A stretch of 64,000 nucleotides of DNA from Diadema setosum (GCA_033980235.1 CM067072.1:23129047-23193046); one strand, 5' to 3'. Shown: positions 59,101-60,611, numbered from the stretch's first letter. Notes: generated by a model not told the origin, from the sequence alone. Numbers and translations: made by a program.

Positions 59101-60611
59101 AAGTTCAAGTTTAAGTTCAAGTTCAAATTTATTCGTTTTTCCACAATATGTAAACATAAATCTTGCTTTCTTGAGTGACAGAAACAATGCATGTAAATTT
59201 GTACAGAGAAAACAACAATAATAGAAAAAACTAACAGTAGCGATACATTGCAATAGTTGCTGAGGTAACGAAAGTGAAATAATTGTCAATAGCAGTATAT
59301 GCACTATGTGAAAAAAAAAACAGAGGGACCCACTAAAAAGACGATGCTTGTAGAGTGTGGGTACCTCTTATATTGAAAGCTCGATGCAAAAATTGAATTG
59401 AAAACAGCAACAAAGGACCTAAAAAAGTTTGGCACAAAAAGTTTGGCAGCCCACTAAGAGACAGACGGACAAACAGTTACACGCAAAACAACAAACAAAG
59501 TAATGAGCATGAGACACGTCTGGGACAGCAACAAGACTACTTGTAAGAGAAAAAAAAAACTGACTTGACAACACGAGAGGAAACAAGACTATATAGCGTG
59601 ACAAAGAGGTAACAGAATAGACAGGAATATGGAACAGGAACAACGATCCTCGGAGGTTTGAGGAAGAAAGAAGAAGAAAAAAAGAATATACAACAAACCC
59701 TTTAACTGCGAAGTATAGGTTAAAGAAGATCCTATTATAGTCAAAGCGTATAGGCAGTAACAACAATAATTTAAAAAAAGTAATAATTGAAAAAAACGGC
59801 AGTGCATATTTTGCGGACGGGTAACAAAATAAGCCTATAAACTAATCTGATTCTGGGGGTCGTCTTTATAAGATTGTAAAAGAAAAAAACTTTAATCTCC
59901 TTTTAAATGAGTATATAGAAGGAGCAGATTTTATATCGTGATTCAGGGAATTCCAATAATTTGGTCCAGTGTAAATAAGTGTGTTCTTTGCTAGAATCGT
60001 TCAAAGAAGTGGTAGGTGAAACTCGTTAGAGCGTCGGGTGGGATTATTATGGAATGATTGATTATTTTGGAACATAGAACCAAAGATAGGTGGGTGTAAA
60101 CTGTTATCATAAATAATACATAAACTGGCCTAAGTTAAATAAAAATAATACATTGATTTTTAATAACTTATTACAGTCAAACAATGCATTTGTATATGTG
60201 AACGTATGGGAGAATTGGAAATGATACGGAGGGCTTTCTTTTGCAATAATAACACTCTATTCAGCAGCGTCTGATGAATAATGCCCCCAGCTATTATTAT
60301 TTTTATTATTATTAATATTATTTATATTACATGTATTAAGAATTTGTGCAAGGTGAACTCGCGATATTCAGGTTAATTTACTCCCCGGGTTAACCCCCGG
60401 GTCTTTGTTGTGCTTGTATTACATTCTATAACAAGAAAATTCTTACTTCAAAATCTGCAACAGGATATCATGTAGTTTTTTGTCATCTGATTTAGTGTTC
60501 TGATTTGTTTTGCTTGTTTGTTTGTTTGTTTGTTTGTGTGTTTATTGTTTACTGCAGGTGACTGTGACACGCAATCCAAGGCACGAACGGAACCGACTTC
60601 AACACTATTAG
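140..60611 (+). CDS. MUC4-like transmembrane mucin with EGF, SEA, NIDO, AMOP and VWD domains (37 coding exons, 5' partial)
   Basis: This gene spans nearly the whole window. Visible domains in order are cbEGF x9, SEA, cbEGF x5, a Thr/Pro mucin repeat, NIDO, AMOP, VWD with GDPH, an Ig/cadherin-like module, an EGF-like exon, a Ser/Thr linker, SEA, a transmembrane helix and a cytoplasmic tail. NIDO-AMOP-VWD in this order is the signature of the MUC4 / mucin-like family of cell-surface glycoproteins. All 37 exons have AG/GT borders and compatible phases, and 6,839 coding bases plus one upstream base give 2,280 codons ending in TAG. The 5' part, with signal peptide and promoter, is outside the window. 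An extracellular adhesion, barrier or signalling role is inferred from the family. Exact exon edges and alternative splicing are untested. Confidence 0.9.
676..1329. mobile_element. Non-autonomous DNA transposon copy A, TGTGACCC-type termini
   Basis: About 33-bp inverted repeats face each other: TGTGACCCGCTACAACAAAA on the left and its complement at 1300-1329, both continuing to AAAGTCG. TA-rich sequence flanks both ends, consistent with a TA-type target duplication. No transposase frame is visible in about 650 bp. The termini share the first eight bases and the AAAGTCG end of the 34-bp TIR with the elements at 15034, 30556 and 39774. Confidence 0.78.
1429..1557 (+). CDS. Exon 2: calcium-binding EGF module 2
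   Basis: The exon is 129 nt, phase 1-1, and encodes DVDEC followed by the remaining EGF cysteines with a GNFTC step. The acceptor lies after a T tract (atcag) and the donor is gtatgt. The NFT sequon in the core is a potential N-glycosylation site. Confidence 0.88.
2113..2310. repeat. Exact tandem duplication of a 99-bp unit
   Basis: The same 99 bases occur at 2113-2211 and 2212-2310, differing only by the length of the terminal A run. Each unit contains a short hairpin, CACACTCT then nine bases then AGAGTGTG. The near-identity implies a recent duplication inside intron 2. Confidence 0.9.
2605..2721 (+). CDS. Exon 3: calcium-binding EGF module 3
   Basis: The exon is 117 nt, phase 1-1, donor gtaagt. 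It opens with DDNEC and contains the C-G-x-N-A-x-C spacing and the GSYRC step of cbEGF modules. The module ends in CQG at the splice site. Confidence 0.9.
2722..4213. other. Intron 3, no recognisable feature
   Basis: This is AT-rich intronic sequence with no coding, RNA or TIR signal that I can support. A run of 14 C lies at about 4172-4185, just upstream of the exon 4 acceptor. Confidence 0.6.
4214..4333 (+). CDS. Exon 4: calcium-binding EGF module 4
   Basis: The exon is 120 nt, phase 1-1, opening DVDEC with GSYNC in the core. The acceptor is cacacag and the donor gtacgt. An NCS and an NGS sequon are present. Confidence 0.9.
4774..4830 (+). pseudogene. Truncated tRNA-like sequence (Leu/Ser type, anticodon arm missing)
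   Basis: A 7-bp acceptor stem is intact: GTCTCCG pairs with CGGAGAC. An A-box-like TGGCCGAGCGGT and a B-box-like GGTTCGATTAC are in the right order, and a T-arm is nearly complete. Only 57 nt separate the ends and there is no anticodon arm, so it cannot be a functional tRNA. It may be a deleted tRNA copy or a fragment of a tRNA-derived retroposon. Confidence 0.6.
5156..6862. mobile_element. hAT-like non-autonomous element with 8-bp target duplication
   Basis: The ends are CAGTGGCGTATCTAGGG and its complement, which pair as terminal inverted repeats. Subterminal CCCGGGCGCC also pairs across the element. The flanks are an exact 8-bp direct repeat, TGCAAAAT, at 5148-5155 and 6863-6870, which is the hAT hallmark. 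The interior is made of diverged tandem copies of a roughly 250-470-bp unit, each marked by a GGCTCGCTCGC block. No transposase reading frame is visible. It sits in intron 4. Confidence 0.9.
5491..6680. repeat. Internal tandem array of the hAT-like element
   Basis: The block TTTTCGGCTCGCTCGC, followed by CCAAAATT or a similar sequence, recurs at about 5489, 5953, 6396 and 6659. The intervening sequences (TTTAGAGTATTTTTT, CCTCAGTTT, ATCGTTATCTATAAGG) repeat in the same order. Copy lengths differ because of internal deletions. Confidence 0.8.
7282..7527 (+). CDS. Exon 5: two calcium-binding EGF modules (5 and 6) in one exon
   Basis: The exon is 246 nt, phase 1-1, exactly twice the usual size here. 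It encodes DVDEC...GSYRC...EVCS followed without an intron by NIDEC...GSYSC...FCSG. It is the only exon in this gene with two complete EGF modules. The donor is gtaaga. Confidence 0.9.
7528..8485. other. Intron 5, no recognisable feature
   Basis: I see no TIR, RNA or coding signal here. An A15 run lies near 8040, and a moderately GC-rich patch at 8140-8250 carries no conserved reading frame. Confidence 0.55.
8486..8602 (+). CDS. Exon 6: calcium-binding EGF module 7
   Basis: The exon is 117 nt, phase 1-1, donor gtgagt. It opens DKNEC. The core aromatic step reads AAFC in place of the usual GSYxC, so this is the most divergent of the N-terminal modules, although all six Cys are kept. Confidence 0.85.
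9177..9746. mobile_element. pogo/Tigger-like MITE with TA target duplication
   Basis: The left end reads CAGTAAGACCTCAATTATCC. The right end, in complement, reads TAGTAGGACCTCGATTACC. TA dinucleotides sit outside both ends (9175-9176, 9747-9748). AGTxGxACCTCGATTATCC is typical of pogo/Tigger termini. The 570-bp body has no transposase frame. It lies in intron 6. Confidence 0.75.
9872..10003 (+). CDS. Exon 7: calcium-binding EGF module 8
   Basis: The exon is 132 nt, phase 1-1, donor gtatgt. It opens DFDEC, has longer inter-Cys spacing in the first loop (CDKEISVC), and an NCT sequon in the GGYNC step. Confidence 0.88.
10157..10288 (+). CDS. Exon 8: calcium-binding EGF module 9
   Basis: The exon is 132 nt, phase 1-1, donor gtaagt. 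It opens DFDEC with GSFRC in the core. It is the last of the first EGF series and leads directly into the SEA exons. It is only 153 bp from exon 7, the shortest intron in the traced gene, and module 8 shares its long first loop, which suggests a paired duplication. Confidence 0.87.
10785..10897 (+). CDS. Exon 9: first half of SEA domain 1
   Basis: The exon is 113 nt, entering in phase 1 and leaving in phase 0 (donor gtaaga). It encodes a beta strand [11 protein letters not shown] and the start of the first helix (STQMKLADD). It joins in frame to exon 10. The later SEA at 52342-53495 is also split at phase 0 within the first helix, which supports the pairing. Confidence 0.78.
11634..12344. mobile_element. 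MITE with TGGGTGA termini and GCACTAGCACTAGCACC subterminal repeats
   Basis: The left end reads TGGGTGACTTCAAGTTCG and the right end in complement reads TGGGTGATTTCAAGTTCG. Both are followed by iterations of GCTAGTGCTAGTG. An internal CATTTCAAGTTCGGTGCTGG copy near 11879 suggests a partial internal duplication. I see no transposase frame and could not settle the target duplication. Confidence 0.75.
12467..13956. repeat. Large inverted repeat: two arms of about 550 bp around a 385-bp spacer
   Basis: Sequence 12467-13012 (purine-rich) is repeated as its complement at 13398-13956 with only scattered differences. Examples are CTTAACCGGATCATTGTTTG against CAAACGACGATACGGTTAAG at the outer ends and TCTTAGAAATAAATGC against its complement at the inner ends. 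The strong purine/pyrimidine bias opens long frames on both arms, which I treat as non-coding. The structure could be a foldback transposon or two convergent copies of one element. Confidence 0.85.
13183..13203 (-). promoter_or_regulatory. Histone-mRNA-type 3' stem-loop motif, minus strand
   Basis: On the minus strand the spacer of the large inverted repeat reads CCAACGGTCCTTTTCAGGAC and then CAC. The core fits the metazoan histone 3' stem-loop consensus GGYYCUUUUCAGRRCC exactly and has the preceding CAA-type flank. No histone coding sequence is seen upstream on that strand, so this may be a relic or a coincidence. Confidence 0.5.
15034..15728. mobile_element. Non-autonomous DNA transposon copy B, TGTGACCC family
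   Basis: The TIRs are TGTGACCCTGCATCACAAAA on the left and the complement of TGTGACCCTGCACCACAAAA on the right. It is embedded in (TA)n tracts on both sides, as expected for insertion into TA. Relative to the copies at 30556 and 39774 it lies in the opposite orientation, judged from the shared interior (CGGCTTGGTAAAGATTACGC against its complement). Confidence 0.85.
15969..16191 (+). CDS. Exon 10: second half of SEA domain 1
   Basis: The exon is 223 nt, phase 0 to 1, donor gtatga. It encodes the rest of a SEA fold: helix (VLQHLRNIS), a strand-turn-strand ([20 protein letters not shown]) and a second helix ([12 protein letters not shown]). At the turn where autoproteolytic SEA domains carry G-SVVV this one reads DSQVTV, so self-cleavage is unlikely. 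SEA domains are common in membrane mucins. Confidence 0.82.
16576..16695 (+). CDS. Exon 11: calcium-binding EGF module 10
   Basis: The exon is 120 nt, phase 1-1, donor gtcagt. It opens DVDEC with GSYYC and ends CSG. It restarts the EGF series after the SEA domain. Confidence 0.9.
16696..18050. other. Intron 11, 5' part: possible minus-strand LINE tail
   Basis: At about 17205-17240 the complement reads AATAAATGTGAATAGAATTG followed by AACTGAATTG. That resembles the 3' end and TTGAA-type tail of non-LTR elements in this window (compare 54111 and 62797). Short TAGA and CATA repeats follow at 17350-17440. Nothing else is recognisable. Confidence 0.4.
18100..18840 (-). pseudogene. Tc1-like transposase relic
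   Basis: Read on the minus strand, the sequence matches Tc1-family transposase: [11 protein letters not shown], then [10 protein letters not shown] (first catalytic Asp), [37 protein letters not shown] (second Asp) and [12 protein letters not shown] (third acidic residue). The frame is broken by an in-frame stop at about 18573 and more stops near 18200, and the N-terminal DNA-binding region is missing. It is therefore a dead, 5'-truncated copy. Confidence 0.88.
19116..19917. mobile_element. TTAA-type (piggyBac-like) MITE inserted in LINE ORF1
   Basis: The terminal inverted repeat CCCTAACTAGGCC is flanked on both sides by TTAA (19112-19115 and 19918-19921). This is the piggyBac target duplication. 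Subterminal G-run / C-run stretches (GGCCTCGGAGCCCC and GGCCTGGGAGCCCC) are also inverted. No transposase frame is present in 802 bp. The LINE ORF1 coding sense continues on each side (ISSL then KVRELSAAM). Confidence 0.85.
20018..20210. mobile_element. Hairpin MITE inserted in LINE ORF1
   Basis: It has near-perfect arms of about 78 bp. CTTTGCAACTGATTGACAAA onward at 20018-20096 pairs with 20133-20210, with a 36-bp loop. It interrupts the ORF1 relic. No target duplication is certain. Confidence 0.85.
21021..21143 (+). CDS. Exon 12: calcium-binding EGF module 11
   Basis: The exon is 123 nt, phase 1-1, acceptor ttccag, donor gtaaga. It opens DINEC and has the C-x-x-x-C pattern (CTQVC) with PGFTC. 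These two features resemble fibulin/nidogen-type cbEGF modules and are shared with the next three modules. Confidence 0.9.
21490..22290. repeat. Block dense in CCGAAT / ATTCGG hexamers
   Basis: About 800 bp carries dozens of CCGAAT or ATTCGG hexamers and near-variants at irregular 8-30-bp spacing. Orientation alternates in blocks (ATTCGG at 21540-21585, CCGAAT to 21850, ATTCGG to 22075, CCGAAT to 22190). A perfect 15-bp hairpin, ACCTATTCGTCTCTG against its complement, lies at 21570-21627. It is not a simple tandem repeat. Origin is unknown. Confidence 0.75.
22438..22739. mobile_element. MITE with AAGGGATGGTA / GGTTGAGGTGAG termini
   Basis: The left end reads AAGGGATGGTACAG. The right end in complement reads AAGGGATGGTATATTATTGG and then TTGAGGTGAG. 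Both the TIRs and the interior (GAAATGGTTGAGATATCCAA) resemble the element at 63628-63996, so they are one family. No clear TA pair flanks the right end. Confidence 0.7.
23220..23339 (+). CDS. Exon 13: calcium-binding EGF module 12
   Basis: The exon is 120 nt, phase 1-1, opening DINEC with CQHSC and GSYSC. The donor is gtgtgt, slightly weaker than the neighbours. Confidence 0.9.
23651..23770 (+). CDS. Exon 14: calcium-binding EGF module 13
   Basis: The exon is 120 nt, phase 1-1, opening DVNEC with CEQIC, GSYEC and DNRTC. The donor is gtatgc. It encodes a near twin of exon 15, differing at six of 41 residues. Confidence 0.92.
24640..24759 (+). CDS. Exon 15: calcium-binding EGF module 14
   Basis: The exon is 120 nt, phase 1-1, opening DVNEC. 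It has the same layout as exon 14 with substitutions G/S, E/D, D/Y, S/A, F/V and V/I. It is the last EGF before the mucin exon. Confidence 0.92.
24760..25579. other. Intron 15, no recognisable feature
   Basis: This is AT-rich sequence with no TIR, RNA or conserved coding signal. I looked for a missing exon between the EGF series and the mucin exon and found none needed, because the phases already match. Confidence 0.6.
25580..26554 (+). CDS. Exon 16: Thr/Pro-rich mucin domain
   Basis: The exon is 975 nt (325 codons), entering and leaving in phase 1. It is composed of TTE-G-P/Q-type repeats rich in Thr, Pro and Glu, the expected scaffold for dense O-glycosylation, and the sequence has no cysteine. 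It includes six identical 10-residue repeats. Donor GAAG|gtacga at 26554 is preferred. A second in-phase donor, TCTG|gtagga at 26569, would add five residues. The frame stays open to 26658, so read-through would truncate the protein. Confidence 0.88.
25991..26170 (+). repeat. Coding minisatellite: six identical 30-bp units
   Basis: The unit encodes the ten-residue repeat [10 protein letters not shown] (in rotation). All six copies are identical at DNA level, and degenerate copies of the same motif surround them. Perfect identity implies recent expansion or gene conversion, so copy number is probably polymorphic. Confidence 0.95.
26926..27074 (+). CDS. Exon 17: NIDO domain, part 1
   Basis: The exon is 149 nt, phase 1 to 0, acceptor atttcag, donor gtaggt. 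It encodes the opening of a nidogen-type domain: FYLDYG, then a run of acidic residues, then [16 protein letters not shown] is an extracellular domain found in nidogen, alpha-tectorin and MUC4. Confidence 0.85.
27110..27568. mobile_element. Possible MITE with TTAAAGG-type ends
   Basis: The left end reads TTAAAGGGACAATCC, and the right end in complement reads ATTAAAGGAAATCTCC. The pairing covers only the first dozen bases, so the assignment is weak. It lies in intron 17. Confidence 0.35.
27778..27930 (+). CDS. Exon 18: NIDO domain, part 2
   Basis: The exon is 153 nt, phase 0-0, acceptor tctcag. It encodes [11 protein letters not shown] and [10 protein letters not shown], ending IYYQ at the donor gttgga. 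The GALVFSN strand is typical of the early part of NIDO. Confidence 0.85.
27985..28480 (-). pseudogene. LINE (L2/CR1-like) 3' end, minus strand
   Basis: Minus-strand frames contain a degraded carboxy-terminal end of a non-LTR reverse transcriptase: GDRTFSIV, then [15 protein letters not shown]. The pattern GDRxFSxxAPxxWNxLP...SFKxxLKTHLF is characteristic of L2/CR1 ORF2 ends. Frameshifts and stops are present. It is a 5'-truncated copy inside intron 18. Confidence 0.65.
29026..29169 (+). CDS. Exon 19: NIDO domain, part 3
   Basis: The exon is 144 nt, phase 0-0, donor gtaagt. It encodes [13 protein letters not shown] and [15 protein letters not shown], ending SDE, and continues into [11 protein letters not shown] of exon 20. 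The acceptor (catatcgaag) has a poor pyrimidine tract, so the exact 5' border is the least certain in the model. Confidence 0.75.
30556..31100. mobile_element. DNA transposon copy C, TGTGACCC family, left end missing
   Basis: The interior (ATATTGGAAAGAAAGC, then TGCGAACTGAGAAAAGAG, then CAAGCGCTTAATCTTTACCA) matches copy D at 39774-40272 in the same orientation. The right end reads GCGACTTTTTGTTCGTTTTG, then GTGGTGCACGGTCAC. The left TIR is not found. Its right end lies only 43 bp upstream of exon 20. Confidence 0.75.
31144..31546 (+). CDS. Exon 20: end of NIDO and start of AMOP
   Basis: The exon is 403 nt, phase 0 to 1, donor gtaaat. It begins [20 protein letters not shown], the conserved core of NIDO, with QLQW following. 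About 75 residues later ECVDWYEE and [16 protein letters not shown] mark the AMOP domain (CxxW, CPC). NIDO joined to AMOP is the MUC4-family layout. Confidence 0.92.
32278..32487 (+). CDS. Exon 21: AMOP domain, middle
   Basis: The exon is 210 nt, phase 1-1. It encodes ILCFQRSRG and [23 protein letters not shown] corresponds to the (C)CYD signature of AMOP. The donor is gtcagt. Confidence 0.88.
33582..33701 (+). CDS. Exon 22: AMOP to VWD linker
   Basis: The exon is 120 nt, phase 1-1. It encodes [27 protein letters not shown] and FPLQ. The R-x-P-x-x-C-x-x-Y motif precedes VWD in MUC4-like proteins. The donor is gtatcg. Confidence 0.87.
33702..34477. other. Intron 22, no recognisable feature
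   Basis: This is AT-rich intron without a TIR, RNA or coding signal that I can support. Confidence 0.55.
34478..34686 (+). CDS. Exon 23: VWD domain, part 1 with GDPH motif
   Basis: The exon is 209 nt, phase 1 to 0. It encodes [20 protein letters not shown], the canonical VWD opening, then EYTMISFPD and FTLQART. The GDPH motif is known in MUC2, MUC5AC and MUC4 as a self-cleavage site between Asp and Pro. The donor is gtacgt. Confidence 0.93.
34687..36365. other. Intron 23, no recognisable feature
   Basis: The 1.7-kb intron is AT-rich. I see no inverted termini, tRNA-like sequence or reverse-transcriptase remnant. Confidence 0.55.
36366..36453 (+). CDS. Exon 24: VWD domain, part 2
   Basis: The exon is 88 nt, phase 0 to 1, donor gtactg. 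It encodes [20 protein letters not shown] and continues VTVDSIKQ. It has two N-glycosylation sequons (NGT, NVT). Confidence 0.82.
36499..37512. mobile_element. Palindromic TA-type MITE, split by a LINE 3' fragment
   Basis: TA dinucleotides at 36497-36498 and 37513-37514 flank inverted ends CTCTCTAAAAAAAAATCGA and the complement of CTCTCTAAAAAAAATCGATT. Inside, 36532-36643 folds on 36644-36750 as a long palindrome of GAGTGAAT-rich sequence. The right arm is interrupted at about 36751 and resumes at about 37466 (ACTC on both sides). The structure suggests a mariner-type MITE. Confidence 0.82.
36755..37465 (+). pseudogene. Non-LTR retrotransposon 3' end inside the palindromic MITE
   Basis: Plus-strand reading gives [20 protein letters not shown] and then [10 protein letters not shown], the usual carboxy-terminal end of a LINE reverse transcriptase (G-P-x-x-W-N-x-L-P). 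A stop and about 560 bp of 3' untranslated sequence follow, ending in AAAATAAAGTATCTATCAAA. It is 5'-truncated. Confidence 0.7.
38098..38870 (+). repeat. Dispersed repeat with CCGTCCGTCC and AAGGTCAA motifs
   Basis: It starts TATGCCTCCGCCACGAAGGC, then has (TCCG)n and then four diverged units. Each unit carries CTNAAATTTCACT, a GAAACTTNG(T/A)A step and GGTCAAAGGTCA. This layout is common in marine invertebrate genomes, but I cannot name the family. Confidence 0.55.
39060..39272 (+). CDS. Exon 25: VWD domain, part 3
   Basis: The exon is 213 nt, phase 1-1, acceptor aaacag. It encodes [29 protein letters not shown] and SYGLLG. The GLLG at the splice site continues as VWNGN in exon 26, the conserved VWD G-L-x-G-x-(F/W)-(D/N) motif. 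Confidence 0.9.
39774..40272. mobile_element. DNA transposon copy D, TGTGACCC family
   Basis: The left TIR reads TGTGACCCTGCATCACAAAA and the right end TTTTGTGACGCGCGGTCAC. A (CT)n-TA tract precedes it and a (CA)n-(TA)n tract follows. The interior matches copy C directly and copy B in complement. Confidence 0.82.
41198..41311 (+). CDS. Exon 26: VWD domain, part 4
   Basis: The exon is 114 nt, phase 1-1, donor gtaagt. It encodes [15 protein letters not shown] and YAFGQS, with three N-glycosylation sequons in 38 residues. The N/D-G-N-x-x-D-D-F step is the conserved VWD pattern after GLLG. Confidence 0.9.
41312..42149. other. Intron 26, no recognisable feature
   Basis: This is AT-rich intronic sequence with an A-run near 41940. 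No mobile-element ends or RNA genes were seen. Confidence 0.55.
42150..42407 (+). CDS. Exon 27: VWD carboxy-terminal region
   Basis: The exon is 258 nt, phase 1-1, donor gtaaat. It continues FGQS with [12 protein letters not shown], then [10 protein letters not shown] and a Cys pair ([13 protein letters not shown]). The FGQSW...LFxY and CxxxxxCxFDxL motifs are typical of the segment after VWD in MUC4-like proteins. Confidence 0.9.
43574..43900 (-). pseudogene. Reverse transcriptase segment of the intron 27 LINE
   Basis: This uninterrupted stretch of 108 codons on the minus strand carries [39 protein letters not shown] and [14 protein letters not shown]. These are motifs from the fingers and palm of non-LTR reverse transcriptases. 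The downstream catalytic YxDD region is frameshifted. Confidence 0.9.
44297..45905 (-). pseudogene. Endonuclease and linker segments of the intron 27 LINE
   Basis: Three successive minus-strand stretches read as one ORF2 with breaks. 45905-45276 ends in the endonuclease N-terminus ([23 protein letters not shown]). 45045-44815 carries [12 protein letters not shown]. 44848-44297 carries [13 protein letters not shown] and a basic linker ([14 protein letters not shown]). Ser-Asp-His is the conserved endonuclease motif. Confidence 0.82.
46442..46630 (+). CDS. Exon 28: Ig/cadherin-like module, part 1
   Basis: The exon is 189 nt, phase 1-1, donor gtgagt. It encodes [27 protein letters not shown] and [19 protein letters not shown]. 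The pattern resembles a dystroglycan/cadherin-like fold (VxDxNxDxxxY...GAxID..GLFTWTP), completed by exon 29. No cysteine is present in this half. Confidence 0.82.
46980..48470 (-). pseudogene. Decayed LINE reverse transcriptase and 3' region
   Basis: Minus-strand reading at 48146-48470 contains [30 protein letters not shown] and then SLHIRPI. These correspond to the L2/CR1 reverse transcriptase region around WFxSYL, RxQxV and GVPQGSVLGPxLF, with the catalytic segments corrupted. Sequence down to about 46980 has 3'-region character but no clear end. It sits in intron 28. Confidence 0.6.
48649..48830 (+). CDS. Exon 29: Ig/cadherin-like module, part 2, and Cys-rich segment
   Basis: The exon is 182 nt, phase 1 to 0, donor gtaaac. 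It encodes [20 protein letters not shown], then [11 protein letters not shown] and NFLVDNFA. The CRCDNDGTC string opens the EGF-like segment finished in exon 30. Confidence 0.88.
49077..49430 (+). mobile_element. LINE 3' untranslated end, plus strand
   Basis: About 350 bp ends in AATAAATATGAAATTGAACT, followed by a TTGAAC-type tail. It is matched in complement by 59098-59458, for example GTGGGCTGCCAAACTTTTTT and AGCAACTATTGCAATGTATC. It is a 5'-truncated copy of the LINE seen at 59098-60320. Confidence 0.82.
49520..49790 (+). pseudogene. L2-like LINE 3' end, plus strand
   Basis: It encodes the carboxy-terminal end of ORF2, [17 protein letters not shown] followed by [16 protein letters not shown] and a stop. 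The 3' end is TAGCGCTATACAAATGCTGT with an ATCAAATCAG tail. The pattern is that of L2/CR1 elements. Confidence 0.82.
50166..50346 (+). CDS. Exon 30: EGF-like Cys-rich segment
   Basis: The exon is 181 nt, phase 0 to 1, donor gtaagc. It encodes [27 protein letters not shown] and [15 protein letters not shown]. The CxCxxGWxGxxC step is the end of an EGF fold. These are not of the calcium-binding DxDEC type. A (TTTTG)16 tract begins 34 bp downstream of the exon. Confidence 0.88.
50381..50460 (+). repeat. (TTTTG)n microsatellite
   Basis: The array holds about sixteen 5-bp units with one short unit near the start. It lies 34 bp inside intron 30. Confidence 0.95.
50610..50996 (+). CDS. Exon 31: second Ser/Thr-rich mucin-like linker
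   Basis: The exon is 387 nt (129 codons), phase 1-1, donor gtcagt. It is non-repetitive and rich in Ser, Thr, Val and Asp ([20 protein letters not shown]), with several NxT/S sequons. It ends [15 protein letters not shown]. It separates the EGF-like segment from the juxtamembrane SEA domain. Confidence 0.87.
50997..52341. other. Intron 31: dispersed repeat remnants
   Basis: At 51843-52110 the sequence TTCCACCAAGGAGTTTTTGC, then a TTTGTCTGTCTGTTTGC stretch, then GATTTGGATGAATTTTCCAG resembles a dispersed repeat common in marine invertebrates. A (TA)n tract lies at 51384-51403. The rest is plain AT-rich sequence. Confidence 0.4.
52342..52469 (+). CDS. Exon 32: SEA domain 2, first half
   Basis: The exon is 128 nt, phase 1 to 0, donor gtgagt. 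It encodes [14 protein letters not shown] (first strand) and [13 protein letters not shown] (first helix). The intron position mirrors that between exons 9 and 10. Confidence 0.85.
52712..52798 (+). repeat. (GATA)n microsatellite
   Basis: A run of GATA units, slightly interrupted, lies in intron 32. Confidence 0.95.
53294..53495 (+). CDS. Exon 33: SEA domain 2, second half, with GS-type cleavage motif
   Basis: The exon is 202 nt, phase 0 to 1, acceptor T10-cag. It encodes [20 protein letters not shown], then a helix ([13 protein letters not shown]) and [10 protein letters not shown]. The turn SGSILA resembles the G-SVVV autoproteolysis site of MUC1-type SEA domains and lies at the matching position. 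The domain is immediately outside the membrane. Confidence 0.87.
54111..54210 (+). repeat. (TTGAA)n microsatellite, probably a LINE tail
   Basis: ATTGA/TTGAA units run 54111-54150 and, degenerate, to 54210. They follow ATGGAAATAAATAAACAATT, which looks like a retrotransposon 3' end. The array ends 21 bp upstream of the exon 34 acceptor. Confidence 0.75.
54231..54381 (+). CDS. Exon 34: transmembrane helix and Cys cluster
   Basis: The exon is 151 nt, phase 1 to 2, donor gtaagt. After ETVFAESPL it encodes a hydrophobic helix ([20 protein letters not shown]) followed by FCGCCCCV and basic [13 protein letters not shown]. Basic residues after the helix put the C-terminus in the cytoplasm. The five-Cys cluster at the inner face is a likely palmitoylation site (inference). 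Confidence 0.92.
54382..56576. other. Intron 34, no recognisable feature
   Basis: The 2.2-kb intron is AT-rich with a long A run at about 56009-56030. I found no TIR pairs, LINE coding remnants or RNA genes. Confidence 0.5.
56577..56769 (+). CDS. Exon 35: cytoplasmic tail, part 1
   Basis: The exon is 193 nt, phase 2 to 0, acceptor caacag, donor gtgagg. It encodes [25 protein letters not shown] and [17 protein letters not shown]. Acidic and Ser-rich stretches are candidate phosphorylation regions, but no known signalling motif is certain. Confidence 0.87.
56770..57476. other. Intron 35, no recognisable feature
   Basis: A T-rich tract lies at about 57050-57075 and short CA repeats near 57220-57244. 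Nothing else is supported. Confidence 0.5.
57477..57560 (+). CDS. Exon 36: cytoplasmic tail, part 2
   Basis: The exon is 84 nt, phase 0-0, acceptor tcacag, donor gtaaat. It encodes [20 protein letters not shown] and then EASSHSSR, basic then Ser-rich. Confidence 0.82.
57870..58740 (+). repeat. Dispersed repeat starting TAGCTCACCTGAGCC
   Basis: It begins TTAGCTCACCTGAGCCAGAG, then GTCCTGCGTCCGTCGTCGGT, then repeated units with TCACCAAAC(T/A)TGGC and GGGGCC(C/T) motifs. This layout is widespread in marine invertebrate genomes. Boundaries and family are uncertain. Confidence 0.5.
58842..59097 (+). mobile_element. tRNA-derived SINE
   Basis: The 5' part (58842-58914) folds as a tRNA: GATGGGG pairs with CGCCATC with one mismatch, A box TGGCATAGCGG, anticodon stem TCCGA/TCGGA, B box GAGTTCGAATCCC. 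A central domain follows (GTGCTTACGTCATTGGACAA, then CCCCCTCGACACAGGTGTAT and AAATGGGTACCTGGCA) and an A/T-rich TTATTAT tail. The central block resembles conserved SINE core domains of marine invertebrates. Its tail abuts the tail of the minus-strand LINE. Confidence 0.8.
59098..60320 (-). pseudogene. LINE 3' half with decayed reverse transcriptase C-terminus
   Basis: On the minus strand the sequence reads [20 protein letters not shown], then [29 protein letters not shown] and [20 protein letters not shown]. This is the end of a non-LTR ORF2, with stops. A roughly 700-bp 3' untranslated end and a TTGAAC tail at 59098 follow. The last 350 bp match 49077-49430 in complement. Confidence 0.82.
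60558..60611 (+). CDS. Exon 37: terminal cytoplasmic exon and stop
   Basis: The exon is 54 nt, phase 0, acceptor ttactgcag. It encodes [17 protein letters not shown] and TAG. An in-frame stop in a short exon after a good acceptor, with all phases closing, makes this the likely gene end. No clear PDZ-binding carboxyl motif is present. Confidence 0.8.
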   Translation: MTVTRNPRHERNRLQHY

